A stretch of 64,000 nucleotides of DNA from Branchiostoma floridae (taxonomy: Eukaryota; Chordata; Leptocardii; Amphioxiformes; Branchiostomatidae): assembly GCF_000003815.2 (NCBI RefSeq), contig NC_049991.1:13369438-13433437 (forward strand), in the 5' to 3' direction. The position numbers and the translations under genes are program-made. The notes beneath the pieces were generated by a model that was not told the origin of the DNA, searched no databases, and was given only the letters and a program-made list of their open reading frames with translations. Shown piece by piece: positions 51,201 through 63,200 of the stretch; the first letter of the stretch is position 1; every line of letters begins with the position of its first letter.

Positions 51201-54200
51201 TAATGATATTATTTTAGATTGTGTGATGGGTACTGTTTCATGTCAAGCTTTTTCCCAGGTGATTTGTAAAAGGAAGCAGCACACTTACACCACTGTCTGG
51301 GTCGATCTTGGGCCTCTCCATGGCCAGGGTGATGCAGTTCATGAAGATGAAAATCAAGATGACGTAGTCAAACCACTTCTTGTTGACGAGGTACTGGCAA
51401 AACAGTCGTAACCTGGGGAAAAGGACTTTAGTCAGGCTTCATACATTTTAAAGTAACTACCTGTTGATGCACATATTGTTCTAGATTAGATAAATGAATC
51501 TAGTGTGGTATGTATAGCATTACACTTGCATACTAATCAGTTTCCTCCTATATATTGTACATCTTAGTACAATGCTAAACTTTCTTCCCACACAACCGTA
51601 GAATGTTACACTGATCAAATTTTTACATTTTATGGTACATCTTATAGAAAATGTCTGAGGTATATTTGAAGACAACACTTGTATACTAGTCAGTTTCCTT
51701 CTACATCTTAGTACAATGCTTAATATAAGTTTCTTCCAACACAACAGTACACACGTATAAAATTTCCACATTTTATGTACATGTATATCTTATACAAAAT
51801 GCACTCGTGTCAGAGGTATATTTGAAGGCAACAGGATTACCAACCAGATTGCCTGATGCATTTCTGTCACCCAAGGTTACTCACCTGTTTTCAGGTGAGA
51901 AAAGGAAGAGCGAGTAGTATGCTCTTGTCTTGAAGCAACCTTTAGGGGCAGGGCAGCATTTCCAGTATATGCTCTGTAGAGCAATAGGGTAAAAGAATCA
52001 GTTACAGCACAGAAGAAATACTTTGACACCTAGTCACTCTACCAACACAGAATACATTCAATCTGATATAATGTGTATTAACAATAGTCTCTCACTTATT
52101 TTTCATCAAATTTTTCTTATTACAGTCCTGACTATTACGCTATGCAAAAGAAGCCAAACACAGTCAGATCCAGAGGAGTGCTTCAAGTCTCACCTTTTCT
52201 GGGCATACCACTTTCTTGTCTGTTGGATCTTTCAGGACCACTACATCTGGTGGCCCGTTCACTTCTGTGTCCTTCTCCTTGTCCACCTCCACAGTCAGGA
52301 CCGGCTTGTCAATCACCGACAGCCTTGGGCCTCCGTTACACTCGCTAGACACGCTCACCCGTGGACTGTTTCCATTGTTCCCGTTATTGCCTGGCTTAGA
52401 GTTGACTGACAGGTGACTACAATCACTTCCCTGAGATGTTGTGCTCTCTCTAGTCCTCCCGGCTACATTGCGTGATCGCAAACTTCCTGACTGCCATGCG
52501 GCTTCCTGTGGATTGAAAGATGAGCGGATGGTTCCGTCCTCTTCATACGTGTGCGTGGTGTTGGTGAACACTTCGTCGTTAAGGTTGTCTTCGTCGTCAG
52601 CAAATAAGATGCTCTCCCTTTCTCCACCCTTACTCCTCCGCCAGCTGAAGTGGCTGCTGCGACTTCCAGATCTGGATAGTCCTGGGGAGTCCTGTTCAGG
52701 AACAGTGAGGGCAGACTGGAGGAGACAAGAGAGTGGCACATTAATACAATACTGTCAGAGACGATGATCTTGCATTAAAGGATATATGTAAGTAACAATG
52801 AGGCATATATTTACCACCAAAAATAATCATCCACAATCCCCACAATACTTTTTATATCAAATTCTAACGCTCTTTAGCTCATTTAGGAAGCCTTAAACTT
52901 CGTCATTGCCATGTTGACCCCCTCCTTCCTATCTTTTGATGTTTTTACAGACCGAAATGTTGACTTAATGATAGCAGATATCTTGATAGTTCAAACTATT
53001 TCATAGAGATGTGAGAAACAAAGTACACCATAAGAATTTTTCTCACCGGATTCCCAGGTGAAGAGTCATCCTCCTGTGAAGAGACACTGGCAGGATAGCT
53101 GACAGACTTCCCGTTGCTGGGTCCGTCTGTGTTGGGGGAGCCTTGCGGGGTGGCTTCTGTCCTCGTGATGATGGGGGGTTCAGGACCAGCCACCACAAGG
53201 GTCCGCTCATTGTTCAACACATTTGGACTGGTGTCATCGCCATCACCATCTATCATCAAGACAAAATCAGGTAAAATCAGTCCTGACACAAAACAAACTT
53301 CTAGTACAAACAGCAGACTTAACAAACTCAAAGTTCATGAGTATGATTCAGCTGTATGTTATTATCTCACACTTAAGTTGATTTAAAACGTAACTTGGAA
53401 GATACAAAGACAATATTTAGATGAGAAAAGGAACATAACACGTTACACAAGTCAATGGCTGAGCTATACTTGTACTTTTCTGTAATTTAATTCCTTCAAT
53501 TACAAAGATGAAGATAAAGCCCTACAACTCTGTTTTTGAAATATTTGTTTCCCCAATGAAATTTTTAGAGTGATAACCAGATGAAATGACTTGATATGTG
53601 GTAGGAAGATCAAATAAGTATAAATATGGTTCAATGTGGTCTTCTACCTTTCCTTGCAGCACCCACAAGCACCATCTTGTAGTTACTGGGCCCTGCCAGC
53701 TGACTGTTTGAGTCGTCCATTTCACTCTTTCTTTCCTCCTGTGGGATTCACATTCAGTAAGTTCTTATCAGATCATGATACAATATTGTAAAGAATTGTG
53801 AGAAACAGCCTTTAGTGGACATAATTGCTTTAGATGAAGAACAAATGCAAAATTAATGCAGTGGCCTATGTATTAATGGACGATACACTGTTTTCAATGT
53901 TGCCATGCACCTTGGATAAAGGTAGGTTAGAATGGTTAAAACAGCTAGTTAGCATTCATACACATTCCAATACATATCATCAAGCAAGTCTTGCGACACC
54001 TTTACTGAAGAACAACATAGAAATGTTAGTAGAAAGAAAAGATTGACCGGTTAGAGACATGAGACATAAGAATCTGATGAGTCAGCATTAGGAAACATAA
54101 CTGATACTGGATCATTGAGCTTGGAACTTACACTGGAACATCATGGAGCATGGAAAGGGCATGGGGTGAGGCACATCAAAGTTTTTTTCAAGCAAGGTAC

Positions 54201-57200
54201 ATGTAATATCATGGGAAGGAGATGCATCAATAAGCATGCAGCAAAAGCTTGCAAATGCCCAGATCACTGAGAGATATCCTCCATGCATTGTGGTGCATGT
54301 ACAGGATTTCATCAGCGAGTTTAAACACCCTGTACCTTTGACACATACTTATTGTAATAGTTTGTGAATTTTATGTCCTGATCATGTTTCATTCTTCAGG
54401 GGTCTCCAGTGTATTAGAAGGTTTTATTGGCCATGCTAGGGCATATTATCTAGTAACTTAACACAATTTTATGCAGCACATTTGGTATTGAATTAAAGCC
54501 CACATAAAGCAGAAGCCATGGTGGAACAGGGAGACAGGGAATGACAGGCTCCAGCATAGTGTGGTGTGATGCCTGATCGTTAGGATCACCTTTGACAATT
54601 TTTGTGATGATGGATTATCGCTTTTAAGGCATAAACATTGGTGTTTTCTATCAGGAAAGCCGATGGATGGAACGTTATTACAAATGGATTAGAGATGAAG
54701 GCAGAGTTACACCAGGAAATAGAGACCCATCACCGATGATTTCACCAAGATTTGGGCAAAGACTTTGTCACCTTCTCTGGTAGGGTCAAAAGTTTGGTTG
54801 TGGACGGAGTCTTTTTTGACATCAAACTGGGTCGTTTCCAGAATGCCAGGGTCTGTATAGCTTTTCTTGCCCTTTGGACCTTCTCAATTTTCCGTTGCTG
54901 TGAACACAACACAAAACTGCACATCACAACACAGAGAAGTAAATAAAGTATGGCTATGGCATGCATAATACTGACTCCGTAACATGGTTGTGCATTCAGG
55001 TGAAAAAATGAGTGTAGTTAACAATCATTCTACTAACAAAGAGGCATAATACACAGAACATATCAGGTAGTGTGAATCAAGGCACATGCAGATAAAATAC
55101 CATCATTTGATTGCTTTCCAAGAGCAACAGTAATGATACTGAGGCATATTATAATGGCATTAGGAGTGCATTTTGTTAGGTTTACATTAGATCTCAAGGA
55201 CAAAATTGAAGATCAAATTCCTTTTAAAGTCTTTTCTTATTTGTTAACTCATTAAGAATGTGACAATGTTGTAGTAACATGAGTGCAACATCCATGATCA
55301 ATGGCAACATTGGGGAAATGTAAAGATTAAGGTAGGACGAAAATCCTGAATGATTGAATACAATGAATCTGGAAGAAATGAATTGAGTTTAATTTCCTGA
55401 CATAGATTCATCATGACAAACATGGATACATTTAGGAGATGTTTAACAATTATTGCAATAACATCACATTAGCACATCAACTTACCTTCATTTGAAACAT
55501 TTCATGTATGTTCCACACCACTATCATAATGATTGAGTTAAGTTAAGGAGAAATTCAGACATGTATGACAGCATCACAGAGCACATCTGAAGCCTCACCT
55601 CAGCAGAAAAGCCCTCCACTAAGATGGCCACCAGCAGGTTGAACAGGACGTAGTTCCCGAAGGTCATGAGAGCAATGAAATATAGAGCCGCCCACGGAGA
55701 CGTGTTCTTCATGCCGTTGTAGAGAACCAGGTTCCAGTCTTCCTGTGTCAGGATCTGTTAGTGACAAAAGATTATATATATAAATGAATAAGAACACTTT
55801 ACATACAATAAAATATGGATTTAGCAACCACTCAAGGGAGTTGCTGAGGACAGGTGGTTGCTCAAGACTGGGTGGGATAAAAGTTGGAACTGTTTTAATG
55901 TGACTAAGTATGAATGGAGGTGCGGTGCATTATACAGTACAGGTTGTATTACATTACCAAGCATCTTGATAAGGAAAGTTGGTCAGGTATCTGCCTGAGG
56001 ACTTGATCTTCGACAACAGTATCCTATGAGTGTCTCAACAGTTATTATTGATAGATGGCATTCAAATGTAGCTGTGAAACTGAAGAAAAGTTATAATGAA
56101 GGATTAGTTGCAGTGTGCAGGTAATGTCAACACAATTGTAAGGAGGAAGTAAAACCATTATGTAAGGTTATCTCACCTGGAACACTGTCACAAGGGCCCA
56201 CAGCAGGGTATCAAAGTTCTTCCGATCACAGGTCACTTTCTTGTTGTGTACTGGATCAGGCTCACAAAACTTGTTGCCAAACAGATGCATGCCCAGAATA
56301 CTGAAAATCAACATTCGTATTCATTTAGTCTGAAAATACAGCTTAACTACAAACCTGTAAGATAATGTGGCTTGATTCATAACTACTAAGTTAATAATCT
56401 GCATCAAATAAGTAAATGATAAATACTTATGATAAACTGAAATTGATATCCATATCTCTCTTTTATGAATCACACTGCAATGGAAAGTCATAAATCATGA
56501 GAAATGAAGTTGTTCAAGATAGTAGATATTCATTGCCTGCTACCATTTAATGTGTCAAACATGATAAATGAATCCATAACATCAGTAAAACGTAACTTTA
56601 AAGGATTCAACAGTACAACTGTTACAGTTTCTTTATACTAATTTGCTCGGTGCAATCTCATGAGATGTTCATAATTTACTCTGTGCAATCTCATGACATG
56701 TTCATAATCCCAGTAAATATTATTGTTCAACACTTTTTTACAAGACGTACCTGAAGATGAAGATGAACAGGATAAGGAGGGCAAAGAAGGTTGCCACATT
56801 GTCCATCGTCTTAATCATCACCAGAAGCTGGCGTCTCAAGGCAGGTAAGAACCTGATCAACTTCAGTATTCTCATCAGCCGAAAGGTTCGTAGCACAGAC
56901 AAACCACCTTCACCATCTTCTGCGATCTCCACAATACTGCAAAATGTAGTAAGCACATTGTATAATGTTATAGACAAGTATTGTAAAAGATGATTATAAT
57001 ATGATAATATCGGGTGTATTTTGCAGCCAGTAGGAACCCAAAGTGTGGGTAATGAGGCTGTTTAACGTGCTCGAGGCACCTCCTCGAGCACGGGACCCCC
57101 GTTTTACGTCCCTCCCGGAAGACGATTTCGTGGAAAGCTTCGTGAGGCTACAGCAATCCGGACATCCTTGGTTGGGGGACTCCCATCCAAGTACTGTCCG

Positions 57201-60200
57201 GACCGTGTGTTGCTTAACTTCCGAGATCGAGGGATCGGGTGTACCAATGCACCACGCGGCCGTATCATCGATTAATAATAACAGAGCTTAAGACACACCA
57301 AACATTTACATATCATTACAAAAGCGTATTTAATCTATCATTTTGTTACATGTTGATACAAAATCCTGCATATTTGTAATAAAATCATGCAACAGTGGGG
57401 TTCAACTGCCGCCACCTTTTGGTGCATTGGTTAGCGCACCAGGAGACTGTTTTTACTCGCCTCTCTTTTCTTACATTAATTTTGGTTCCCATGCCGACCC
57501 TGTTAGTAACAGGCTAAAGATGTGCCAGGGATATCAAACTCGAGATTCGAATGTTAAAAGGAAAGGGTTTGTAGTGTAAGAGCGCTGCCAAACTGACCAT
57601 ACCAAATGGGTCTGACCCTTTTGGCGTACTGATTTGTTTTTTGAGCTTGTGGCCCAGGTTTGGCATGGGCTTGAATCCCAGGAGCCAGAAGACTGTTGTT
57701 ATCGCCTCTTACAAACATATCTAAAAGTTACATGTCGTTGCCAATACCTGACTATAACAATGATGCCATCAAACACGTTGAATCCATTCCTGATGTACTC
57801 GAGTGGCCCGTAGGCTAGCAGTTTCAGCAGCATCTCCAGGGCAAACAGGGAGGTGAAGACCAGGTTACTGATCTCCAGGGCATTGGTCAGCTCTTCAGGC
57901 TACAACAGATACAGGTGGAACAGGAGTTGATATAATAGTGAGAGCATTCAGTCATATAAAGGATACCTACAATGTATCTGATTCAGTACAATCTATCATT
58001 GATGACTGTTTTGCACCATAAACAGGGAGGTGAAGACCAGGGTACTGATATCCAGGGCATTGGTCAGCTCCTCAGGCTACAACAGATACAGAAGTTTAAC
58101 AGGAGTTCATATAATAGTGAGAGCATTCAGCCATACAAAGGATACCTACAATGTATCAGATTCAGTACAATCTATCATTAATGACTGTTTTGCACCATAA
58201 ACAGGGAGGTGAAGACCAGGTTACTGCTCTCAAGGGCATTGGGTAGCTCCTCAGGCTACAGATACAGATGTAGCAAGAGTTGATGTAATAGCCAGAGCAT
58301 TCAGTCAAATAAAGAATACCTCCAATGTATCAATACAATCTATAATTGTTGACTGTTTTGCACCATAAAGATATTATTGCTCAGATTTGCTCGGAGGTTG
58401 AACTATACTATCATTATGGTGATGATAAAAAAGACTGTAACAGTTGCAGAATTAGGTCCTGATGGTAAAATGTATTCTTTATTTTGCAGCAATGGTGTGA
58501 GTAACTTGGTAACTATGCTTGCAAATAACTTGTAAGCTTTCAAAGTAAAAAACAAACTAACATTGCATATATATTGTAAATTCTACTGCAGGTAACATGT
58601 AGATTCTTTAACCGACCTGGTTGTGGAACTCTATCCCCATGCTCAGGGTGTTGACTAGGATGGCCACCATGATGCCTCTGTTGAAGTACTTACTGTCCAC
58701 AATGGTTCTCATAAACCTACAACAACATACAGAATAGCAGTTTACATTTTTATCCAGCAGAACTGAATTGCAAGATGTTCCCACTGGTAAAACAAATTAA
58801 AGGGACTGAAAATTGAAAAGTAGTTAGTATATAGCCATGAAGCTGTTGGCATTATCCCTATCACCAATTTGGTAAAGGTATTTAGTCATTGACATCAAGA
58901 AAGTCTGAGTTGACAAAGGTGAAAACAAAGCAGTAGCTCTATATATCACAACATGTATCCTGAAAGATAATAATGTAGTTGCCTTAAGTATATGACATTT
59001 TGTTTTTTTCTCTCTCACATTGTAAGTAATGAAGTTTTATGGAAAATCTAAAATCCTGCTTACTTGGTAAACCTTTCCCAGCAGCCAGGGGGCCTCGGTG
59101 GCAGGTCCACACTCTCATCCCTGTACTTCTTGGAGTCCAACTCTTCATCGCTGACGGACACCTCGGATTCCGAGTTTGAACCCCAGTCAAGCTGTGTATG
59201 TGTGCAGGTGCATTCTACATGGTCTTTGGACACGACCGCAGGGACTTGTAGAGAGGAGGGGATCACAGATGGGACTGAAAGTCTTTGGACTTGTAGGGAC
59301 TGATCATTGTCTTCTGTTAACACAAAAAAGAAAACATGGTACATGTGTAGGTAGGCCAGTGGTAGACTTGAACATTGACAACCAATTTTGACATTTATAA
59401 TACTTTTGTATCACACAGTTCAAAGACAGTTAATAGTAATTCAATATGACATTATAGAAGATCTGCCAAGCAGTTTGCTTCAATGTTGAGATCTGTTGCC
59501 AACATGCAAATGGTGCCAACATCATTTCATACAGGTGATATCTATTGTGCAGGGTGCCTTCAAGAAATGCTTAATTCCTTAAACATAATATGTAGAAGGA
59601 ACGTGCAAACCTTACTGGTGAGCAGGGCAGGCCAATAAGTGGGAGGTTGAGAGGGTTTAACAACCAGTTGTGAAACAAGGGAAGCAACCAACCTGCTGAG
59701 AGTCTTCAAAGGTCGGTCTCCCTGCTGAGCAAAGCTCAAGAAATAGGGTGTACATGTGTGCTCTGGCGCATGCTTTCCCGGTGCACAATGTGCATAGCAG
59801 GCCACCCAGCGTAACCCAAGCATGGCAGATATACATGTACAGGGAGAGGTAGAACCACAACACGCAAGTCTTGACAATGTGCTATATGCTGATGAGCTGT
59901 TCTCTGTCTCCGCACATCAAAGAAGAAGTGAAGTGATGCTTACCTTTGCCTTGCCTGCGGGATTGTTCTTTGTTTGCTGACCTATGCAGATTTTGGAATC
60001 ACAATGATTTCTTTTGGTGGGGAGGGGTTAAAGTCAAGATACCTAATCAGCAGTACCTTGAAGTGACTTGTCCTTATTTTTGCACAAAAGGCAGCAACTG
60101 AAAATGCTTCAAGCAACTTCTTCACAGTCAATTTCAAAACACAAATCAGGATGAGCAAATTGACAGAGAATCAAGTTTCATTTCTTATTAAAAGTTGGAA

Positions 60201-63200
60201 GAAAACATTGACACCTTTTCATTGTTCAAGGTAATTGTTATTTTCTACAGTTTTGAATTAAACCATCTTATTGAAAGGTATAAAGTTATATACAAACAAT
60301 CAATTCCAGAAGTGTTGCATGTGAATTAACTATTATATTTTCTCCTGGTCAAATTTATCAAAATCAAGGAGAATGTGTAAGCTTTAAACAAAAATTAATT
60401 TTTCTGGGGTGCTCATTGATAAACAAAATCCTGCAATGGTCAGCAACTAAACCCCACCATTAGAGATTTGTCTCACTTCAAATATTAGGAAGGCAATGGG
60501 AACATGATTTAGCCAGAGTGATACCAACTCCAAGATGTCCAAAGATTACAATGAAAGACAATTGAAATGTTTGGGTGCTCAACACTGTTATGATGATTAT
60601 TGTTGTCATTACTGATGTTAAGATGGCCGTGACATTGGAGAACATCCCACAGCAAATTGGAGAAGCACCAGGTCAATCATAGAGAGAGAGAGAACTCCAG
60701 GACAGTGATTATCAGACTAGGTCAGAAAGGTCAGAAGGGGTCATGGGTCAGTCATGTGACATGTTAGCAGCCATCACCAAACCTACCTTGGAATATGTTG
60801 GGATCCGACGTTACTGGTTTGGTCGAAGGCCCGGGACTGGAGTGGCATGATTGGGTGACCGCTCGAGCAATATTTTTAGTGGATGCGACGGCCAGGGTCT
60901 GCAGTTCTTCCACGGGAGGTCTGGACTTCAGGGGGGGAAGCACCTTCACCCCAGGGGTGGCAATGGCTGGCAGGGGGACGCTAAGATGTTTTGGTGAGGG
61001 CACGTTAACATCTTTAAGGGGAGGGAGGAGGGAAGACTTTCTTAATGTAGTGTCAGGCTCACCATTGGTTGCAGCATCACTATGCGAAGACTGTAGGGAC
61101 TCTCGTGAACGATGCACACCGTTTGTTGAAGGCACTCGAAGCAAGTTAGACTTGCTCGGGGACTGCAAGGATTCCACATCGCTAGGTTCTGGAGTTGCAA
61201 TAGGGGCGAGGGGACTCGGACAAGGGCTCTGAGACAACGTCACCTGGTACTTTGGTGGACTACTCTGTATAGGAGGCAGGGGGTTTGTTGCACCTCCGAA
61301 GTGGTAATGGTGGTGGTGATGATGGTGGTGGTGGTGAACACACACAGACTTTTTTCTCCGCCTCCTCTTCCTCTGTAAGGTTAGAGCAGGGTCCACTTTT
61401 CTCTGGTGTCTCCCTTGGAATCTGTGATACAATCTCAAGACTCTTCGCCTCAACCGTTTGCACATGTGTACGCATAGTTTGAACACCTCTTCGTAGCAGC
61501 CCCTTGGGTGGTCTGGATTTGGCTGGCTGGATAACGTACTGGTGGAAAGGTACTTCCGTCTTTGTTCCTCCATGAGCCTACTCTCTCTCTGTTTTGTTTC
61601 TGAGAACTGTGTGGCTATGACGACTAAGCAAAGGTTGATCATGAAAAATGATCCAATCTGCATAGAGACAAAGAAAACAAACCTTGCATGAGGGAAGTGA
61701 CCAACAAATGCAGTGACTTTAGTGTCAAAAATTGCACACTAAAATTTGTTTTCTAAGCATTTCAACATATGCATCCAAACAAAATTTCTAAAAACCTCTT
61801 GTTCTTACAGATCTCTATTTGTTCAGTAAACTATACATCATATGCAGATAGATTTACTCCAATACAAAGTAAATTGAAATTGTTTTGCCTCATGCATGTG
61901 GTGGCATCTGATCAGATACTGCTTTCAAAATACATACAGTCAAACCTGCCCGAGCGACCACCTCTTCTCAGCGACCACCTGGCCATTTCGACCGCTTTTT
62001 CTCGGTCCCGATTTATTTTCCCATTGACGTAAGCATTAAGCGACCTTTTCTCAACGACCACCTGGCCAACGCGACCGCGACCGGCCCAAATTCGGACCCA
62101 TAACGACCGCATCATTTTCAAAATTGAGGTTTTCATCGATTTTTTGCTGATAACTTTGCGCGATTTTGTGCCGAAATCGGCCAGTCTGCGTCGGATTTTG
62201 GGGTTAAATTTACAGTTTACAGTGTGCCTTATGTATTTGACATTAAAGACCTTGCTTCTTTGCGTGCGTGCAGTGTGCTTGCTTTTTGGCATTAAACACA
62301 ACGGAAACCATTTATACTTTGCATCGGGCATATTTTCAGTCGATACTCTTCTCAGCGACCACCTGTCCAAATCGACCGTTTTTTTCCGGTCCCCCGGGTG
62401 GTCGTCATGGGCAGGTTTGACTGTAATTTGTAATGTATCATGCAAACATTAGGGGAAACATATACAACTGCTTTCACAGCTTCAGCGAATTAAGACAAAG
62501 ACTACTTACTCTTCACTCTCTTAGATGTTCAAAGACAACAACTACTACTTTCTACAGTGACAGTAAAATACATTTGCAGTTACTGTGAGATATGCAACAC
62601 TATATAAAGCATGCCTATGACTTGAATACATATAAGCAACAAGCAAGTGCAATAAATCCACACAATTGCATTCTTTACTATCATGCAACTACTAGCAATA
62701 CATCTATAAGAACGCCTTATATAGAATACTGGGAACAGCACAAAGCTACGTAACATTTCTAATCTATGCATGCCATAGTACAGCACAGTTTTAGACTAGA
62801 TAATCAAGACCCTTGCAATCAGGATTTTGTTAGTTTTCTTCTCTTTCTTTGCAGGAGTGCAAAAACTCAATTGTTAATGTTTGCATGCAGCTCAAACCAA
62901 TTGGCTACATGGCTACAAAACAAAATGTCTACAGAACAACAGAGTAGGACTCCAGTCCAAGAACTACCAAAACTACCAATCCAATTTTATGATCTAATTT
63001 ATAACTCAAGCATGGTCAGCTAAAGGGGAACCACTTGTATTCAGCTGCCTACAGTTTAAAGAGGGAAGATGATCTCTGCAGGGGAAAGACTTTGAGAATA
63101 CTTATCATGAATGTGATTGGAGAAAGAAGACAGTGTTCTAATTGCAGGACAGGTCAAAAACGTGTAAGATCATGTTCAAAAGTATTTTTGGGACAGAGTG

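Noticed and set aside
59944..59981. 38-nt segment with acceptor and GTAAGC donor in the Cav3 I-II linker intron
   Set aside because: Its inclusion would put exon 59,313-59,064 out of frame and reach a stop; direct joining of 60,787 to 59,313 is in phase.
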